Shown piece after piece: positions 53,052 to 63,076 of a stretch of 64,000 nt of DNA (its first letter is position 1; each line of letters starts with the position of its first letter). The stretch is from contig JAJZBV010000004.1 in the NCBI GenBank assembly GCA_021851785.1, positions 24,591-88,590 of the forward strand, in the 5' to 3' direction. A model generated the notes under the pieces. The model did not search any database, was not told the origin of the DNA, and worked only from the letters and a program-made list of their open reading frames with translations. Made by a program: the position numbers and the translations under genes. Source of the DNA: Pseudomonadota bacterium. GTDB lineage: Bacteria; Pseudomonadota; Alphaproteobacteria; Acetobacterales; Acetobacteraceae.

Positions 53052-53990
53052 ATGCAGGAAATCCTTCTCGTTCTGCTCAACGGCCTGGTGTATGGGCTGC
53101 TCTTGTTCATGCTGTCGAGCGGGCTCACGCTGATCGTCGGCATGATGGGCGTCTTGAACTTCGCCCATGCCAGCTTCTACATGCTCGGCGCCTATTTCGC
53201 CTACACGATCAGCGTCGGGATCGGCTTCTGGCCGGCGCTGGTGATCGCGCCGCTTTTGGTCGGCGTGCTCGGCGTCGTGGTCGAGCGTTATGGCCTTCGC
53301 GCCGTGCATCGCAACGGCAAGCTCGCCGAGTTGCTGTTCACCGTCGGCCTCGCTTTCATCATCGGCGAGGTCGTGCCGCTGATCTGGGGGCGGACGGCGG
53401 TGCCCTATCGGGTGCCGGCGGCGCTCGATTTTCCCGCCTTCACGCTCGGCGGCATCAATTATCAGGCCTATCGGCTGTTCATGATGGCGGTGTCGGTCGC
53501 GATCTTCGCCGGGCTCTATGCCGCGCTGGCGCGCACCCGGCTCGGCCTCGTCATCCGCGCGGCACTCACCCATCCCGAAATGGTGGCGATGCTCGGCCAT
53601 AACGTGCCACGGGTGTTCACGCTGGTGTTCGGCGCCGGCTGCGCCCTCGCCGGGCTCGCCGGTGTCATCGGCGGCAATGTCTTCACGACGACGCCGGGGA
53701 TGGCCGAGGCGCTCGGCGCCATCGTCTTCGCGGTGGTCATCATGGGCGGGCTCGGCTCGATCCCCGGCGCCTTGATCGCCTCGCTCGCGATCGGCTTCAT
53801 CCAGACCGCCTCGGTGACGCTCGATGCGCCGCTCGGCGCGGTTCTGGGCCGGATCGGCCTGCCGCTCGACCCGCATGGCGCGCTCGGGCAGCTCACCATC
53901 GCGCACGCGGCGCCGGCGGTGCCCTATCTCATGCTGGTCCTTCTGCTCGCGCTCAACCCGCGCGGGCTGATGGGCGCGCGGGCGGACTGA
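53052..53990 (+). CDS. livH: Liv-type ABC permease (LivH)
   Basis: Inner-membrane permease of 312 residues with about eight helices: GLVYGLLLFMLSSGLTLIVGMMGVLNFAHASFYMLGAY at the N-terminus, the central loop GLVIRAALTHPEMVAMLGHNV and the family helix GLAGVIGGNVFTTTPGM, ending PAVPYLMLVLLLALNPRGLMG. The ATG at 53052 is preferred to a GTG one codon earlier. 31 bp after the binding protein and 1 bp before livM, so co-transcribed. Confidence 0.93.
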   Translation: MQEILLVLLNGLVYGLLLFMLSSGLTLIVGMMGVLNFAHASFYMLGAYFAYTISVGIGFWPALVIAPLLVGVLGVVVERYGLRAVHRNGKLAELLFTVGLAFIIGEVVPLIWGRTAVPYRVPAALDFPAFTLGGINYQAYRLFMMAVSVAIFAGLYAALARTRLGLVIRAALTHPEMVAMLGHNVPRVFTLVFGAGCALAGLAGVIGGNVFTTTPGMAEALGAIVFAVVIMGGLGSIPGALIASLAIGFIQTASVTLDAPLGAVLGRIGLPLDPHGALGQLTIAHAAPAVPYLMLVLLLALNPRGLMGARAD

Positions 53991-53991
53991 G

Positions 53992-55299
53992 ATGCCGGGA
54001 GAAACCCAGTTGCCGGCCTCCGTCTCCGTCCGGCCGGCGCGGCGGATCGGGCGCGGCGGGCGCGGCGCCGCTCTGGCCTGGGGCGGCGCGATCGCGATCG
54101 CGCTGATCGCGCCGCATCTCTTTGCCAGCGGCTTCGGCCTTTCGCTGCTCTGCCGCATGGCGATCGCCATCGTCTTCGCGCTCTCCTTCAACATGCTGCT
54201 CGGCCAGGGCGGGATGCTCGATTTCGGGCATGCGGTGTTTTTCGGCCTCGGCGGCTTCGCGACCATGCATCTCCTGAAGCTGGTCGATGGCGGGTTGGCG
54301 CTCCCGGTGGTTTTATTGCCGCTCGCCGGCGCGCTCGGCGGGGCGCTGGCGGCGCTGCCCGCCGGCTGGCTCGCGACAAGGCGCGAGGGCACCTCGTTCG
54401 CGATGATCACGCTCGGCATCGCCGAACTCGCCGTCGCCCTGGTGGTGATGATCCCGCAATGGTTCGGCGGCGAGGAGGGGGTTTCGGGCGATCGCTCCGG
54501 CGGCGTTGCGCTGTTCGGCTTCGATTTCGGCTCGGCGGTTCAGATCTATTACGTGCTCGCGGCCTGGGCTCTGCTCGCGGCGGCGCTGATGTGGGGGGTG
54601 ACGAGGACGCCGCTCGGACGGCTCGCCAATGCCGTCCGCGACAATCCGCTGCGGGTCGATTTCCTCGGCTACGACCCGGCGCGCATCCGCTTTCTCACCT
54701 TCCTCCTCGCCGGCCTCTTCGCCGGGGTCGCGGGCGGGATGCAGGCGCTGAATGACGAGATCATGACGGTCTCCAATATCGGCTCGGCGGCGTCCGGCGC
54801 GGTGCTGCTGATGACCTATATCGGGGGCGTCGGCACCTTCTCCGGCCCGGTGATCGGCGCCGTGCTGGTGACGCTGCTGCAAGTGGCGCTCGGCACCGTG
54901 ACCGACGCCTGGCAGCTCTATTCCGGGCTGATCTTCGTCGCCATGGTGCTCTGGGCGCCGGGGGGTATTTCCGGAATCGTGCAAAGCCACGCGCCGATTT
55001 TGCGCGCCGGCCGCGGGGCGAGGCTGCTCGGCCCCTATCTCGCGCTGCTGCCGGCAGTGGGGCTGACCCTGGCCGGGACGGTCGGGCTCGCCGAACTCGC
55101 CTACCGGCTGCAAGCGGTGCGCGGCGGGGCGAGGGCCGGGCGTCTGTTCGGCCTCGCGGTCGCGCCGACAGATCCCTGGCAATGGCTGCTCCCGCTCGCC
55201 TTGTTCGTCCTCGGCGCATGGCTGCTCAGCCGTCTCGCGCCGCCGGCCCGCGCTGCCTGGCAGGAGGCCGCGGCGCAAGCGGCGAGAGGGGTTTCGTGA
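53992..55299 (+). CDS. livM: Liv-type ABC permease (LivM)
   Basis: Second permease subunit, 435 residues, longer than LivH as usual. Blocks: IAIVFALSFNMLLGQGGMLDFGHAVFFGLGGFATMH, TRREGTSFAMITLGIAELAVALV, RTPLGRLANAVRDNPLRVDFLGYDPARIRFLTFLLAGLFAGVAGG and MTYIGGVGTFSGPVIGAVLVTLL. The C-terminus carries extra hydrophobic segments (LLGPYLALLPAVGL, PWQWLLPLALFVLGAWLLSRL). Overlaps livG by GTGA. Confidence 0.93.
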   Translation: MPGETQLPASVSVRPARRIGRGGRGAALAWGGAIAIALIAPHLFASGFGLSLLCRMAIAIVFALSFNMLLGQGGMLDFGHAVFFGLGGFATMHLLKLVDGGLALPVVLLPLAGALGGALAALPAGWLATRREGTSFAMITLGIAELAVALVVMIPQWFGGEEGVSGDRSGGVALFGFDFGSAVQIYYVLAAWALLAAALMWGVTRTPLGRLANAVRDNPLRVDFLGYDPARIRFLTFLLAGLFAGVAGGMQALNDEIMTVSNIGSAASGAVLLMTYIGGVGTFSGPVIGAVLVTLLQVALGTVTDAWQLYSGLIFVAMVLWAPGGISGIVQSHAPILRAGRGARLLGPYLALLPAVGLTLAGTVGLAELAYRLQAVRGGARAGRLFGLAVAPTDPWQWLLPLALFVLGAWLLSRLAPPARAAWQEAAAQAARGVS

Positions 55300-56057
55300 G
55301 CGCGCCCGCCCTCTCGCTCCGCAGCCTCCATAAAAGCTTCGGCGCGACATCGATCCTGCGCGATGTCTCGCTCGACATCCCGGCCGGCACCCGCCACGCC
55401 ATCATCGGCCCCAACGGCGCCGGCAAATCGACCCTGTTTCACCTCGTCACCGGCCGCCTCCGGCTCGATCGCGGCAGTGTCTGGCTGGCCGGGGACGACA
55501 TCACCGGGCAATCGCCGCACGCCATTTTCCGCCGCGGCCTCGCGCGCAGTTTCCAGGTGACGAGCCTGTTTCCACGGCTTTCGGTGTTCGAGAATCTGCG
55601 TGTCGCGGGGATGCGCGCGGCCGGCTGCGGCCATGCCTTCTGGCGCCGGATCGACGGGTTCGCCGCGCTTGGCGCGCGCATCGAGGAGATGCTGGCGCTG
55701 CTCGATCTCGGCCCTCGGCGCGATGTCGCCGCCGGGGCGCTGGCCTATGCCGAGCAGCGGGCGCTCGAGATCGGCCTCGCTTTGGTCGGCGGCGCGCACA
55801 CCATCCTGCTCGACGAGCCGACCGCCGGCATGAGCCGCGCCGAAACCGAGCGCGCCGTCGCTCTTTTGCGTCGGCTTTCCGCCGGGCGCACGCTGGTGAT
55901 GATCGAGCATGATCTCTCTGTCGTGTTCGATCTCGCGGACGCCATCACCGTGCTCGCCGATGGCGGGGTGATCGCCTCCGGCCCGCCGGCTTCGGTGCGC
56001 GGCGATGCGCGCGTGCGCGCCGCCTATCTCGGGGCGGCGGCCGAGGTGCTGACATGA
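55296..56057 (+). CDS. livG: Liv-type ABC ATPase (LivG)
   Basis: ATP-binding subunit of 253 residues, starting at a GTG (55296) that overlaps the livM stop (GTGA). Walker A GPNGAGKST, Q loop FQVTSLFPRLSVFENL, an ABC signature that reads LAYAEQRALEIGLAL (degenerate, as often in LivG-like proteins), Walker B HTILLDEPTAGM and the H-loop MIEHDLSVVF. A longer upstream frame is rejected because it runs inside livM. Confidence 0.9.
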   Translation: MSAPALSLRSLHKSFGATSILRDVSLDIPAGTRHAIIGPNGAGKSTLFHLVTGRLRLDRGSVWLAGDDITGQSPHAIFRRGLARSFQVTSLFPRLSVFENLRVAGMRAAGCGHAFWRRIDGFAALGARIEEMLALLDLGPRRDVAAGALAYAEQRALEIGLALVGGAHTILLDEPTAGMSRAETERAVALLRRLSAGRTLVMIEHDLSVVFDLADAITVLADGGVIASGPPASVRGDARVRAAYLGAAAEVLT

Positions 56058-56758
56058 TGCTCGAAATCCGCGATCTCGACGCCTGGTACGGCAAAAGCCA
56101 GGTTCTGCGCGGGGTCGCGCTGGCGATCCGGGAGGGCGAGATCGTGGCCCTGCTCGGGCGCAACGGCGCCGGGCGCTCGACGACGCTGAAGGCGATCATG
56201 GGCGGCGTGCGGCGCGCCGGCTCGATCCGCTTCGATGGCGATGAGATCGGCACCCTCGCGCCACACGAGATCGCCCGCCTTGGGCTTGGCTATGTGCCAG
56301 AGGATCGCGCGATCTTTCCCGATTTGACGGTCGCGGAAAACCTGCTGCTCGGCGAGAAGCGCGGCGCTGGCAAAAGCCGCGCGGCCTTTGCCCTTGCCGA
56401 CGCCTATGCGCTGTTCCCGCGCTTGGCCGAACGCGCTAGCGCCCCGGCCGGCGCGCTTTCGGGCGGCGAGCAGCAGATGCTCACCATCTGCCGCACGCTG
56501 ATGGGCAATCCGCGCCTGATCATGGTCGATGAACCGACCGAGGGGCTGGCGCCGATGATGGTCGCGCGGGTGCGCGATCTCCTCGCCGAGGTCGCGCGCC
56601 GCGGGGTCACGATATTGCTGGTCGAGCAGAAATTGGCGATCGCGCTCGAACTCGCCGAACGGCTCTATGTCATGGGCCATGGCAGCATCGTGTTCGAGGG
56701 CACCGCGGCGGAATTTTCGGCGAATGCGAAAATTCGCCACGAATGGCTGGAAGTGTGA
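56054..56758 (+). CDS. livF: Liv-type ABC ATPase (LivF)
   Basis: Second ATPase subunit, 234 residues: Walker A GRNGAGRST, signature LSGGEQQMLTICRTLMG, Walker B LIMVDEPTEGL and H-loop LLVEQKLAIALELAERLYVM; the switch-region segment is GYVPEDRAIFPDLTVAENL, typical of LivF. The Walker A lysine is replaced by Arg (GAGRST), which is seen in some LivF sequences but may weaken ATP binding. Its ATG overlaps livG by 4 bp. Confidence 0.92.
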   Translation: MMLEIRDLDAWYGKSQVLRGVALAIREGEIVALLGRNGAGRSTTLKAIMGGVRRAGSIRFDGDEIGTLAPHEIARLGLGYVPEDRAIFPDLTVAENLLLGEKRGAGKSRAAFALADAYALFPRLAERASAPAGALSGGEQQMLTICRTLMGNPRLIMVDEPTEGLAPMMVARVRDLLAEVARRGVTILLVEQKLAIALELAERLYVMGHGSIVFEGTAAEFSANAKIRHEWLEV

Positions 56759-56785
56759 CAAGATCGAACGGCGGAGGAGATGAAC

Positions 56786-58900
56786 ATGGGTAATATCAAC
56801 GCGGTGGTAACTTACGAAACCGCCGATGCCGGGCGCATCGCGATCATCGCGATGGATAATCCGCCGGTGAACGCGCTCGGCCATGCGCTGCGCAGCGGCC
56901 TCGTCGCCGCGATCGAGAAGGCGCGAGGCGATGGTGCGGTCGAAGCGGTGATGCTGATCGGAACACCTCGCGCCTTCTCCGCCGGCGCCGATATCAGCGA
57001 ATTCGGCACGCCGCGCCAGCCGCCGAGCCTGATCGACATCGTCGCGCTGTTGGATGCGATGGGGAAGCCGGTGATCGCCGCGCTCAGCGGGCAGGCGCTC
57101 GGCGGCGGGTTCGAACTCGCCCTCGGCTGCCATTATCGCGTCGCCGCGCCGGCGGCGCGGGTCGGCCTGCCGGAGGTCAAGCTCGGCCTGCTGCCCGGCG
57201 CCGGCGGCACGCAGCGCCTGCCGCGCCTCGTCGGCGCCGAGGCGGCGGCGCAGATCATCATCAGCGGCGACCCGGTGCCGGCGGCGAAGGCGCTGGCCAT
57301 GGGCGCGATCGACGCCGTGCTCGAAGGGGATTTCCCTGCCGCCGCCCTCGATTTCACCCGCCGCGTGCTCGAGGCGGGGAAAAAACCGCCGCGCGTGCGC
57401 GACCGCGACGACAAGCTCGCCGCCGCCAAGGCCGATCCGGCATCGATCGACCGCGCGGTGGCCAAGCAGCTTCAGCGTCTGCGCGGCCTGCCGGCACCGA
57501 AAGCCTGTCTCGAGGCGGTGCGCGCCGCGGCAACGCTGCCCTTCGATGAGGGCCAGAAGAAAGAACTCGCGCTGTTCATGGAATTGCTGGGAAGCCCCGA
57601 ATCGAAAGCCCAGCGCCACGTCTTCTTTGCCGAGCGCGAGGCCGCGAAGCTGCCCGATATGCCCGCCGGCACCAAGGAAAAGCCGATCGCCCGCGCCGTC
57701 GTCATCGGCGCCGGCACGATGGGCGGCGGCATCGCCATGTGTTTCGCCAATGCCGGGATTCCGGTGCGGGTGATCGAGACCGAGCAGGCGGCGCTGACCC
57801 GCGGGCTCGACAGGGTCGCCGAAAATTATCGCATCGCCATCTCGCGCGGCAGCCTGACCGAGGCGGAGAGGGAGCGCCGCATGGCGCAGATTTCCGGCAC
57901 CATCGATTTTGGCGCCGTCGCCGAGGGCGATGTGGTGATCGAGGCGGTGTTCGAGGAGATGGATCTGAAACGCCGTGTGTTCACCGAGATCGATCGTCTC
58001 GCCAGACCCGCGGCACTGCTCGCGAGCAACACCTCGACGCTCGACATCAACGCAATCTCCGCTGTGACGAAGCGCCCCGAGGACGTGCTCGGGATGCATT
58101 TCTTCAGCCCCGCCAATGTCATGCGGCTCCTTGAAATCGTCCGTGCGAGCAAGACCTCTTTCACGGCGCTGGCAACCGCGCTCAGCATCGGCCGGCGCAT
58201 CGGCAAGGTGACGTCGGTGGTCGGCGTTTGCGATGGCTTCGTCGGCAACCGCATGCTGGCGCGGCGCACGACGCAGGCGGAGATGCTGCTGCTCGAAGGC
58301 GCGCTCCCTTGGGATGTCGATGCCGCGGTCTTGGCGTTCGGCTTTCCGATGGGGCCGTTCGCGATGGGCGATCTCGCCGGGCTCGATGTCGGCTGGCGCA
58401 TCAGAAAGGCGCGTGGCGTGAAAGCGGCGATTTCCGACACGCTCTGCGAGGCCGGACGGTTCGGCCAGAAAACCGGCGCCGGCTATTATCGCTATGAGCC
58501 GGGCTCGCGCACGCCGATGCCCGATCCCGAGGTCGAGAAAATCATCCTCGCGGCCTCGGAAAAACTCGCCATCACCCGCCGCCGGATCGACGCCGGCGAA
58601 ATCACCGAGCGCATGATCTATCCGATGATCAATGAAGGCGCGCGGATTCTCGAGGAACGCATGGCGATGCGCGCGAGCGACATCGATATCATCTGGATCT
58701 ATGGCTATGGCTGGCCGGTGTGGCGCGGCGGGCCGATGTTCCACGCCGATCAGGTGGGCTTGCCGCATATCCGCGACCGGCTCGCTCATTATGCGGCAAC
58801 GAGCCCCGACAAGACCCTGAAACCGGCCCCGCTTCTGGAAAAACTCGCGGGCGAAGGCAGGGGTTTTGCGAGCCTGCCGGTGCAGACCATCGCCGTCTGA
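56786..58900 (+). CDS. pimF: bifunctional enoyl-CoA hydratase/3-hydroxyacyl-CoA dehydrogenase (PimF/FadB-like)
   Basis: Multifunctional beta-oxidation enzyme, about 704 residues. I prefer the ATG at 56786, 6 bp after GGAGGAG; the ATG at 56780 is too close. N-terminal crotonase domain ([49 protein letters not shown]). C-terminal NAD domain with [49 protein letters not shown] and [16 protein letters not shown]. It catalyses hydration and oxidation of enoyl-CoA. With the ligase, thiolase and two acyl-CoA dehydrogenases downstream it reproduces the pimFABCD order. Confidence 0.93.
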   Translation: MGNINAVVTYETADAGRIAIIAMDNPPVNALGHALRSGLVAAIEKARGDGAVEAVMLIGTPRAFSAGADISEFGTPRQPPSLIDIVALLDAMGKPVIAALSGQALGGGFELALGCHYRVAAPAARVGLPEVKLGLLPGAGGTQRLPRLVGAEAAAQIIISGDPVPAAKALAMGAIDAVLEGDFPAAALDFTRRVLEAGKKPPRVRDRDDKLAAAKADPASIDRAVAKQLQRLRGLPAPKACLEAVRAAATLPFDEGQKKELALFMELLGSPESKAQRHVFFAEREAAKLPDMPAGTKEKPIARAVVIGAGTMGGGIAMCFANAGIPVRVIETEQAALTRGLDRVAENYRIAISRGSLTEAERERRMAQISGTIDFGAVAEGDVVIEAVFEEMDLKRRVFTEIDRLARPAALLASNTSTLDINAISAVTKRPEDVLGMHFFSPANVMRLLEIVRASKTSFTALATALSIGRRIGKVTSVVGVCDGFVGNRMLARRTTQAEMLLLEGALPWDVDAAVLAFGFPMGPFAMGDLAGLDVGWRIRKARGVKAAISDTLCEAGRFGQKTGAGYYRYEPGSRTPMPDPEVEKIILAASEKLAITRRRIDAGEITERMIYPMINEGARILEERMAMRASDIDIIWIYGYGWPVWRGGPMFHADQVGLPHIRDRLAHYAATSPDKTLKPAPLLEKLAGEGRGFASLPVQTIAV

Positions 58901-58927
58901 GCCGAATCCGGAGGGGAGAGACGTATC

Positions 58928-60604
58928 ATGAGCGGGCAAAATCCGCATCCCTGGGAAGCGATCTACCCCCCCGGTCTCGACTGGGGGGTGGAGATCGTGA
59001 CCGGCACCTTGACGGAAATGCTCGACGACGCGGTCGCCGCTTATGGCGACCGGCCGGCCTTCGAGTTCAACGGCCAGCGCATGAGCTTCGCCGAATTCGG
59101 CGCCGCCGTCGCGCGCGCCGCCGCCGGGCTCGCGCGCCTTGGCGCCGGGCCAGGGCGCTCGGTCGCGCTCTATCTCGCCAATCTCCCCTATCACCCGATC
59201 GCGTTTTTCGCGGTGCTTCTGACCGGCGCGCGCGTCGTGCATCTCTCCCCGCTCGATCCGCTTCGCGCGCTCCGACGCAAGATGGAGGATAGCGAGGCAA
59301 GGATTCTGATCACCGCCAATCTCGCGGGCCTGCTTTCCCATGCCGAGGCGCTGCTGCGGGAGGGGGTCGCCGAACATCTCGTGGTCGGCGCCGCCGATGC
59401 CTGGGGGCCGCTTCCCGCCCCGCTTTCGCCCCGGCCCGAAGGCGCGATCGATTTCGCGGCCCTGGGCGAGGCTCCGGCGCCGGCTTCGTGGCCGCGTGTG
59501 ACGTCGGATGACGTCGCCGTGTTGCAATATACCGGCGGCACCACCGGCCTGCCCCGCGCGGCGATGCTGACCCATGCCAATCTGACCGGCGCGATCTCGA
59601 TCTATAATGCCTGGCTTGCCGGCACCGGACGCGCGCCGCAACCGGACGACAAGATCATCGGCGTGCTCCCCTATTTCCACATCTACGCGCTGACCAACGT
59701 GCTGCTGCTCGGCATTCGGAACGGCGTCGAACAGCTTTTGCGGCCGCGCTTCGATGTCGAGACCACGCTCCGCGACATCAGCGAGAAACGCGCGACCAAT
59801 TTTCCCGGCGTGCCGACGATGTGGATCGCGCTCGCCAATCACCCCGACATCGAAAAATACGATTTGTCCTCGCTGCGCTCGATCGGCTCCGGCGGCGCGC
59901 CGCTGCCGCAAGACGTCGCCGAACGGCTGGAACGCCTCACCGGCCATCGCCTCGGCGGCGGCTGGGGGATGACGGAAACCTCGCCCGCCGGCACCTCGCT
60001 GCTGCCCGGCCAGGTCTACCGCGCCGGGCTGATCGGCGTGCCGCTGCCCGGGATCGAGATGGATATCGCCGCCCTCGATGATCCGCATCGCGTTCTTGCG
60101 CCCGGCGAACACGGCGAGATCCGCATCAAGGGGCCGAACGTCACCAAATCCTACTGGAAACGCCCGGAGGAAACCGAGAGCGCCTTCGCCGATGGCTGGT
60201 TCCTCACCGGCGATATCGGCTATAGGGACGAGACGGGGCAATTCTATCTCGTCGACCGCAAGAAGGACATGATCATCTCCGGCGGGTTCAACGTCTATCC
60301 GACGATGATCGAAAACGCGATCTATGAGCATCCCGCCGTCGCCGAGGTGATCGTGATCGGCGTCCCCGATGCCTATCGCGGCCAGACGGCGAAAGCCTTC
60401 GTTGTCTTGCGCGATGGCGCAACGCCGTTCATGCTCGAAGAATTGCGCGCCTTTCTCGCCGACAAGCTCGGGCGCCACGAATTGCCGACCGATCTCGAAT
60501 TCCGCCAAACCTTGCCGCGCACCCCGGTCGGCAAACTTTCCAAGCGGGATCTGATCGCGCAAGAAGCGAGCAAGCAGATCGCCGACGTTGCCACGCCAGC
60601 TTGA
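58928..60604 (+). CDS. pimA: acyl-CoA ligase (PimA-like)
   Basis: AMP-forming acid-CoA ligase of 558 residues that activates the imported acid. Markers: P-loop VLQYTGGTTGLPRAAMLTHANL, A5 GGGWGMTETSPAG, A7 FLTGDIGYRDETGQFYLVDRKKDMIISGGFNVYPTMIE and the catalytic lysine in PRTPVGKLSKRDL. Ribosome site GGAGGGGAGA. Starts 28 bp after pimF. Substrate assignment to pimelate-like dicarboxylates rests on operon order; simple fatty acids are possible. Confidence 0.88.
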   Translation: MSGQNPHPWEAIYPPGLDWGVEIVTGTLTEMLDDAVAAYGDRPAFEFNGQRMSFAEFGAAVARAAAGLARLGAGPGRSVALYLANLPYHPIAFFAVLLTGARVVHLSPLDPLRALRRKMEDSEARILITANLAGLLSHAEALLREGVAEHLVVGAADAWGPLPAPLSPRPEGAIDFAALGEAPAPASWPRVTSDDVAVLQYTGGTTGLPRAAMLTHANLTGAISIYNAWLAGTGRAPQPDDKIIGVLPYFHIYALTNVLLLGIRNGVEQLLRPRFDVETTLRDISEKRATNFPGVPTMWIALANHPDIEKYDLSSLRSIGSGGAPLPQDVAERLERLTGHRLGGGWGMTETSPAGTSLLPGQVYRAGLIGVPLPGIEMDIAALDDPHRVLAPGEHGEIRIKGPNVTKSYWKRPEETESAFADGWFLTGDIGYRDETGQFYLVDRKKDMIISGGFNVYPTMIENAIYEHPAVAEVIVIGVPDAYRGQTAKAFVVLRDGATPFMLEELRAFLADKLGRHELPTDLEFRQTLPRTPVGKLSKRDLIAQEASKQIADVATPA

Positions 60605-60622
60605 TAGACAGGAGCGAGAACC

Positions 60623-61804
60623 ATGGTCGAAGCCGTCATCGTTGCCACCGCCCGCACCCCGATCGGCAAAGCCGGGCGCGGCGCCTTCAATATCACCCAT
60701 GGCGCCGATCTCGGCGGCCATGTCATCCGCCACGCCGCAAGCCGCGCCGGAATCGAGCCCGGCGAGGTGGAGGAGGTGGTGCTCGGCTGCGCGGCGCCGG
60801 AAGGGGCGACGGGCGGCAATATCGCCCGCCAGGCGGCGTTGCGCGCCGGCTTGCCGGTCAGCGTCTCGGGCATGACGATCAATCGTTTCTGCTCCTCCGG
60901 CCTGCAAGCGATCGCGATCGCCGCACAGCGCGTCATCGTCGATGGCGTCTCGATCGCGATTGCCGGCGGTCTCGAATCGATCAGCCTGGTGCAGGACCAC
61001 GCCAACCGCCATCACGCCCGCAACGAATGGCTGGAGGCGCATAAGCCGGCGATCTACATGCCGATGATCGAAACCGCCGATATCGTTGCCGCGCGCTACA
61101 AAATCTCACGCGAGGCGCAGGATGAATACGCGCTGCAAAGCCAGCAGCGTATCGCTGCGGCGCAAAAGGAAGGAAGGCTCGCCGACGAGATCGTTGCGCT
61201 GAGCACGGTGAAGGCGGTCGTCGATAAGGAGACCGGCGCCGTCAGCCATCATCCGGTGACCCTCGAGCGCGATGAAGGCAACCGGCCCGATACCACGCTC
61301 GCCGGCCTCGCCGCGCTGAAGCCGGTGCGCGGGCCGGAGCATTTCATCACCGCCGGCAATGCGAGCCAGCTTTCCGACGGCGCCAGCGTCTGCGTCGTGA
61401 TGTCGGATCGCGAGGCCGCGCGCCGTGGCTTGACGCCGCTCGGCGCGTTTCGCGGCCTTGCCGTCGCCGGCTGCGAGCCCGACGAGATGGGCATCGGCCC
61501 GGTCTTCGCCGTCCCCCGCCTGCTCCAGCGCCAGGGGTTGAAAATGGACGACATCGATCTCTGGGAGCTGAACGAGGCCTTCGCGAGCCAGGTGCTCTAT
61601 TGCCGCGACCGGCTCGGCATTCCCAATGACATCCTCAACGTCGATGGCGGCTCGATCGCCATCGGCCATCCCTACGGCATGAGCGGATCACGCATGACCG
61701 GACACGCGCTGATCGAGGGCCGCCGGCGCGGCGCCAAGCGCGCGGTGATCACCATGTGCATCGGCGGCGGCATGGGTGCCGCCGGGTTGTTCGAGATTTT
61801 CTGA
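60623..61804 (+). CDS. pimB: acetyl-CoA C-acyltransferase, thiolase (PimB-like)
   Basis: Degradative thiolase of 393 residues. Catalytic residues visible in [12 protein letters not shown] (nucleophilic Cys), [25 protein letters not shown] (His) and [11 protein letters not shown] (second Cys). Ribosome site AGGAG before the ATG. Last of the first three pim-type genes; a GTTCTTT hairpin lies in the 65-bp gap before the acyl-CoA dehydrogenase, so read-through may be partial. Confidence 0.93.
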   Translation: MVEAVIVATARTPIGKAGRGAFNITHGADLGGHVIRHAASRAGIEPGEVEEVVLGCAAPEGATGGNIARQAALRAGLPVSVSGMTINRFCSSGLQAIAIAAQRVIVDGVSIAIAGGLESISLVQDHANRHHARNEWLEAHKPAIYMPMIETADIVAARYKISREAQDEYALQSQQRIAAAQKEGRLADEIVALSTVKAVVDKETGAVSHHPVTLERDEGNRPDTTLAGLAALKPVRGPEHFITAGNASQLSDGASVCVVMSDREAARRGLTPLGAFRGLAVAGCEPDEMGIGPVFAVPRLLQRQGLKMDDIDLWELNEAFASQVLYCRDRLGIPNDILNVDGGSIAIGHPYGMSGSRMTGHALIEGRRRGAKRAVITMCIGGGMGAAGLFEIF

Positions 61805-61813
61805 GGAAGGGAC

Positions 61814-61838
61814 GTTCTTTTTCGGAAGTCGAAAGAAC
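61814..61838 (+). terminator. GTTCTTT/AAAGAAC hairpin inside the operon
   Basis: 7-bp stem GTTCTTT (61814-61820) and AAAGAAC (61832-61838) with an 11-nt loop, between pimB and pimC. Same element family as at 15723 and 26274 but shorter. It may lower expression of the downstream dehydrogenases. Confidence 0.5.
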
Positions 61839-61868
61839 ACCTGATAAATGCCTGCATAGGAGCGTGTC

Positions 61869-63068
61869 ATGGATCTCGCGTTCACCAGGGAAGAAATCGC
61901 GTTTCGCGACGAAATGCGGCATTTCTTCCGCAACGAATTTCCCGAAACGATTCGCCGCAAGGCGAGCGAGGGGCGGCATCTTTCGCGGGAAGAGATGGTC
62001 ACCGCGCAACGCTTCCTGAACGCCCGCGATCTCGCCGTGCCGCATTGGCCGAAAGAGTGGGGCGGGCGCGACTGGAGCCCGATCCAGACCTATTTCTATC
62101 AGGACGAAATGCAGCAGGCGAACGTGCCCTCGCCGCTGCCCTTCAATGTCAGCATGGTCGGCCCGGTCATCGCGACCTTCGGGAACGAGCGCCAGAAAAA
62201 GGAGCTTTTGCCGAAAATCGCCAATCTCGACATCTGGTTCTGCCAGGGTTTTTCCGAGCCGGGCTCGGGTTCCGATCTCGCGAGTTTGCGCACCAGCGCG
62301 CGGCGGGATGGCGATCATTACCTCGTCACCGGCCAGAAAACCTGGACCACGCTCGCGCAATACGCGGATTGGATCTTCTGCCTGGTGCGCACCGATCCCG
62401 CCGCCAAGCCGCAGGAAGGGATCTCGTTTGTGCTGATCGACATGACATCGCCGGGGATCACGGTGCGGCCGATCCAGACCATCGATGGCGGGCACGAGGT
62501 CAACGAGGTCTTCTTCGATGACGTCAAGGTGCCGCTGGAAAATCTCGTCGGGCAGGAAAACAAGGGCTGGGATTACGCGAAGTTCCTGCTCGGCAACGAA
62601 CGCACCGGCATCGCCCGCGTCGGCACCTCGAAGGAGCGCATCCGGCGCATCAAGGAACTCGCGGCCCTCGAGCGCATCGGCGACCAAAGGGTGATCGATA
62701 ATCCGCGCTTTCGTGAAAAGCTCGCCGCCGTCGAGGTCGAATTGAAGGCGTTGGAGCTGACGCAGTTGCGTGTCGTCGCCAATGAGCGGCGCGCTCAGCA
62801 TGGCAAGCCCGATCCCGCCTCCTCGATCCTCAAGATCAAGGGCTCGGAAATTCAGCAGGCGACGACGGAGTTGCTGATGGACGTGGTCGGCCCCTACGCC
62901 ATGCCCTATCAGCCGCAATTCGAGGCAGGCTGGAACGAGCCACCGATCGGCCCCGATTACGCCGCCCCCGCCGCGCCCACCTACTTCAACTGGCGCAAGA
63001 TCTCGATCTATGGTGGCTCGAACGAGATCCAGCGCAACATCATCGCCAAGGCTATTCTCGGTCTCTGA
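61869..63068 (+). CDS. pimC: acyl-CoA dehydrogenase, large subunit (PimC-like)
   Basis: FAD-dependent acyl-CoA dehydrogenase of 399 residues. Markers: MDLAFTREEIAFRDEMRHFFRNEFPE, QGFSEPGSGSDLASLRTSA, VTGQKTWTTLAQYADWIFCLVRTD and the C-terminal KISIYGGSNEIQRNIIAKAILGL. It is followed 8 bp later by a second, distinct dehydrogenase, the paired arrangement of pimC/pimD, in which both subunits act together on pimeloyl-CoA. Ribosome site AGGAG upstream of the ATG at 61869. Confidence 0.9.
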   Translation: MDLAFTREEIAFRDEMRHFFRNEFPETIRRKASEGRHLSREEMVTAQRFLNARDLAVPHWPKEWGGRDWSPIQTYFYQDEMQQANVPSPLPFNVSMVGPVIATFGNERQKKELLPKIANLDIWFCQGFSEPGSGSDLASLRTSARRDGDHYLVTGQKTWTTLAQYADWIFCLVRTDPAAKPQEGISFVLIDMTSPGITVRPIQTIDGGHEVNEVFFDDVKVPLENLVGQENKGWDYAKFLLGNERTGIARVGTSKERIRRIKELAALERIGDQRVIDNPRFREKLAAVEVELKALELTQLRVVANERRAQHGKPDPASSILKIKGSEIQQATTELLMDVVGPYAMPYQPQFEAGWNEPPIGPDYAAPAAPTYFNWRKISIYGGSNEIQRNIIAKAILGL

Positions 63069-63076
63069 GGGGAAAA

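Noticed and set aside
56024..61042. A very long open frame on the minus strand (over 1600 codons) opposite the livF-pimB genes
   Set aside because: It is a codon-bias shadow: the plus strand genes there have complete catalytic motifs, while the antisense product is low-complexity Arg/Ala/Gly/Asp-rich with no domain. The same applies to long antisense frames opposite dnaK-dnaJ (47146-50547), hppA (38268-40511) and the MFS pair (4279-5784).
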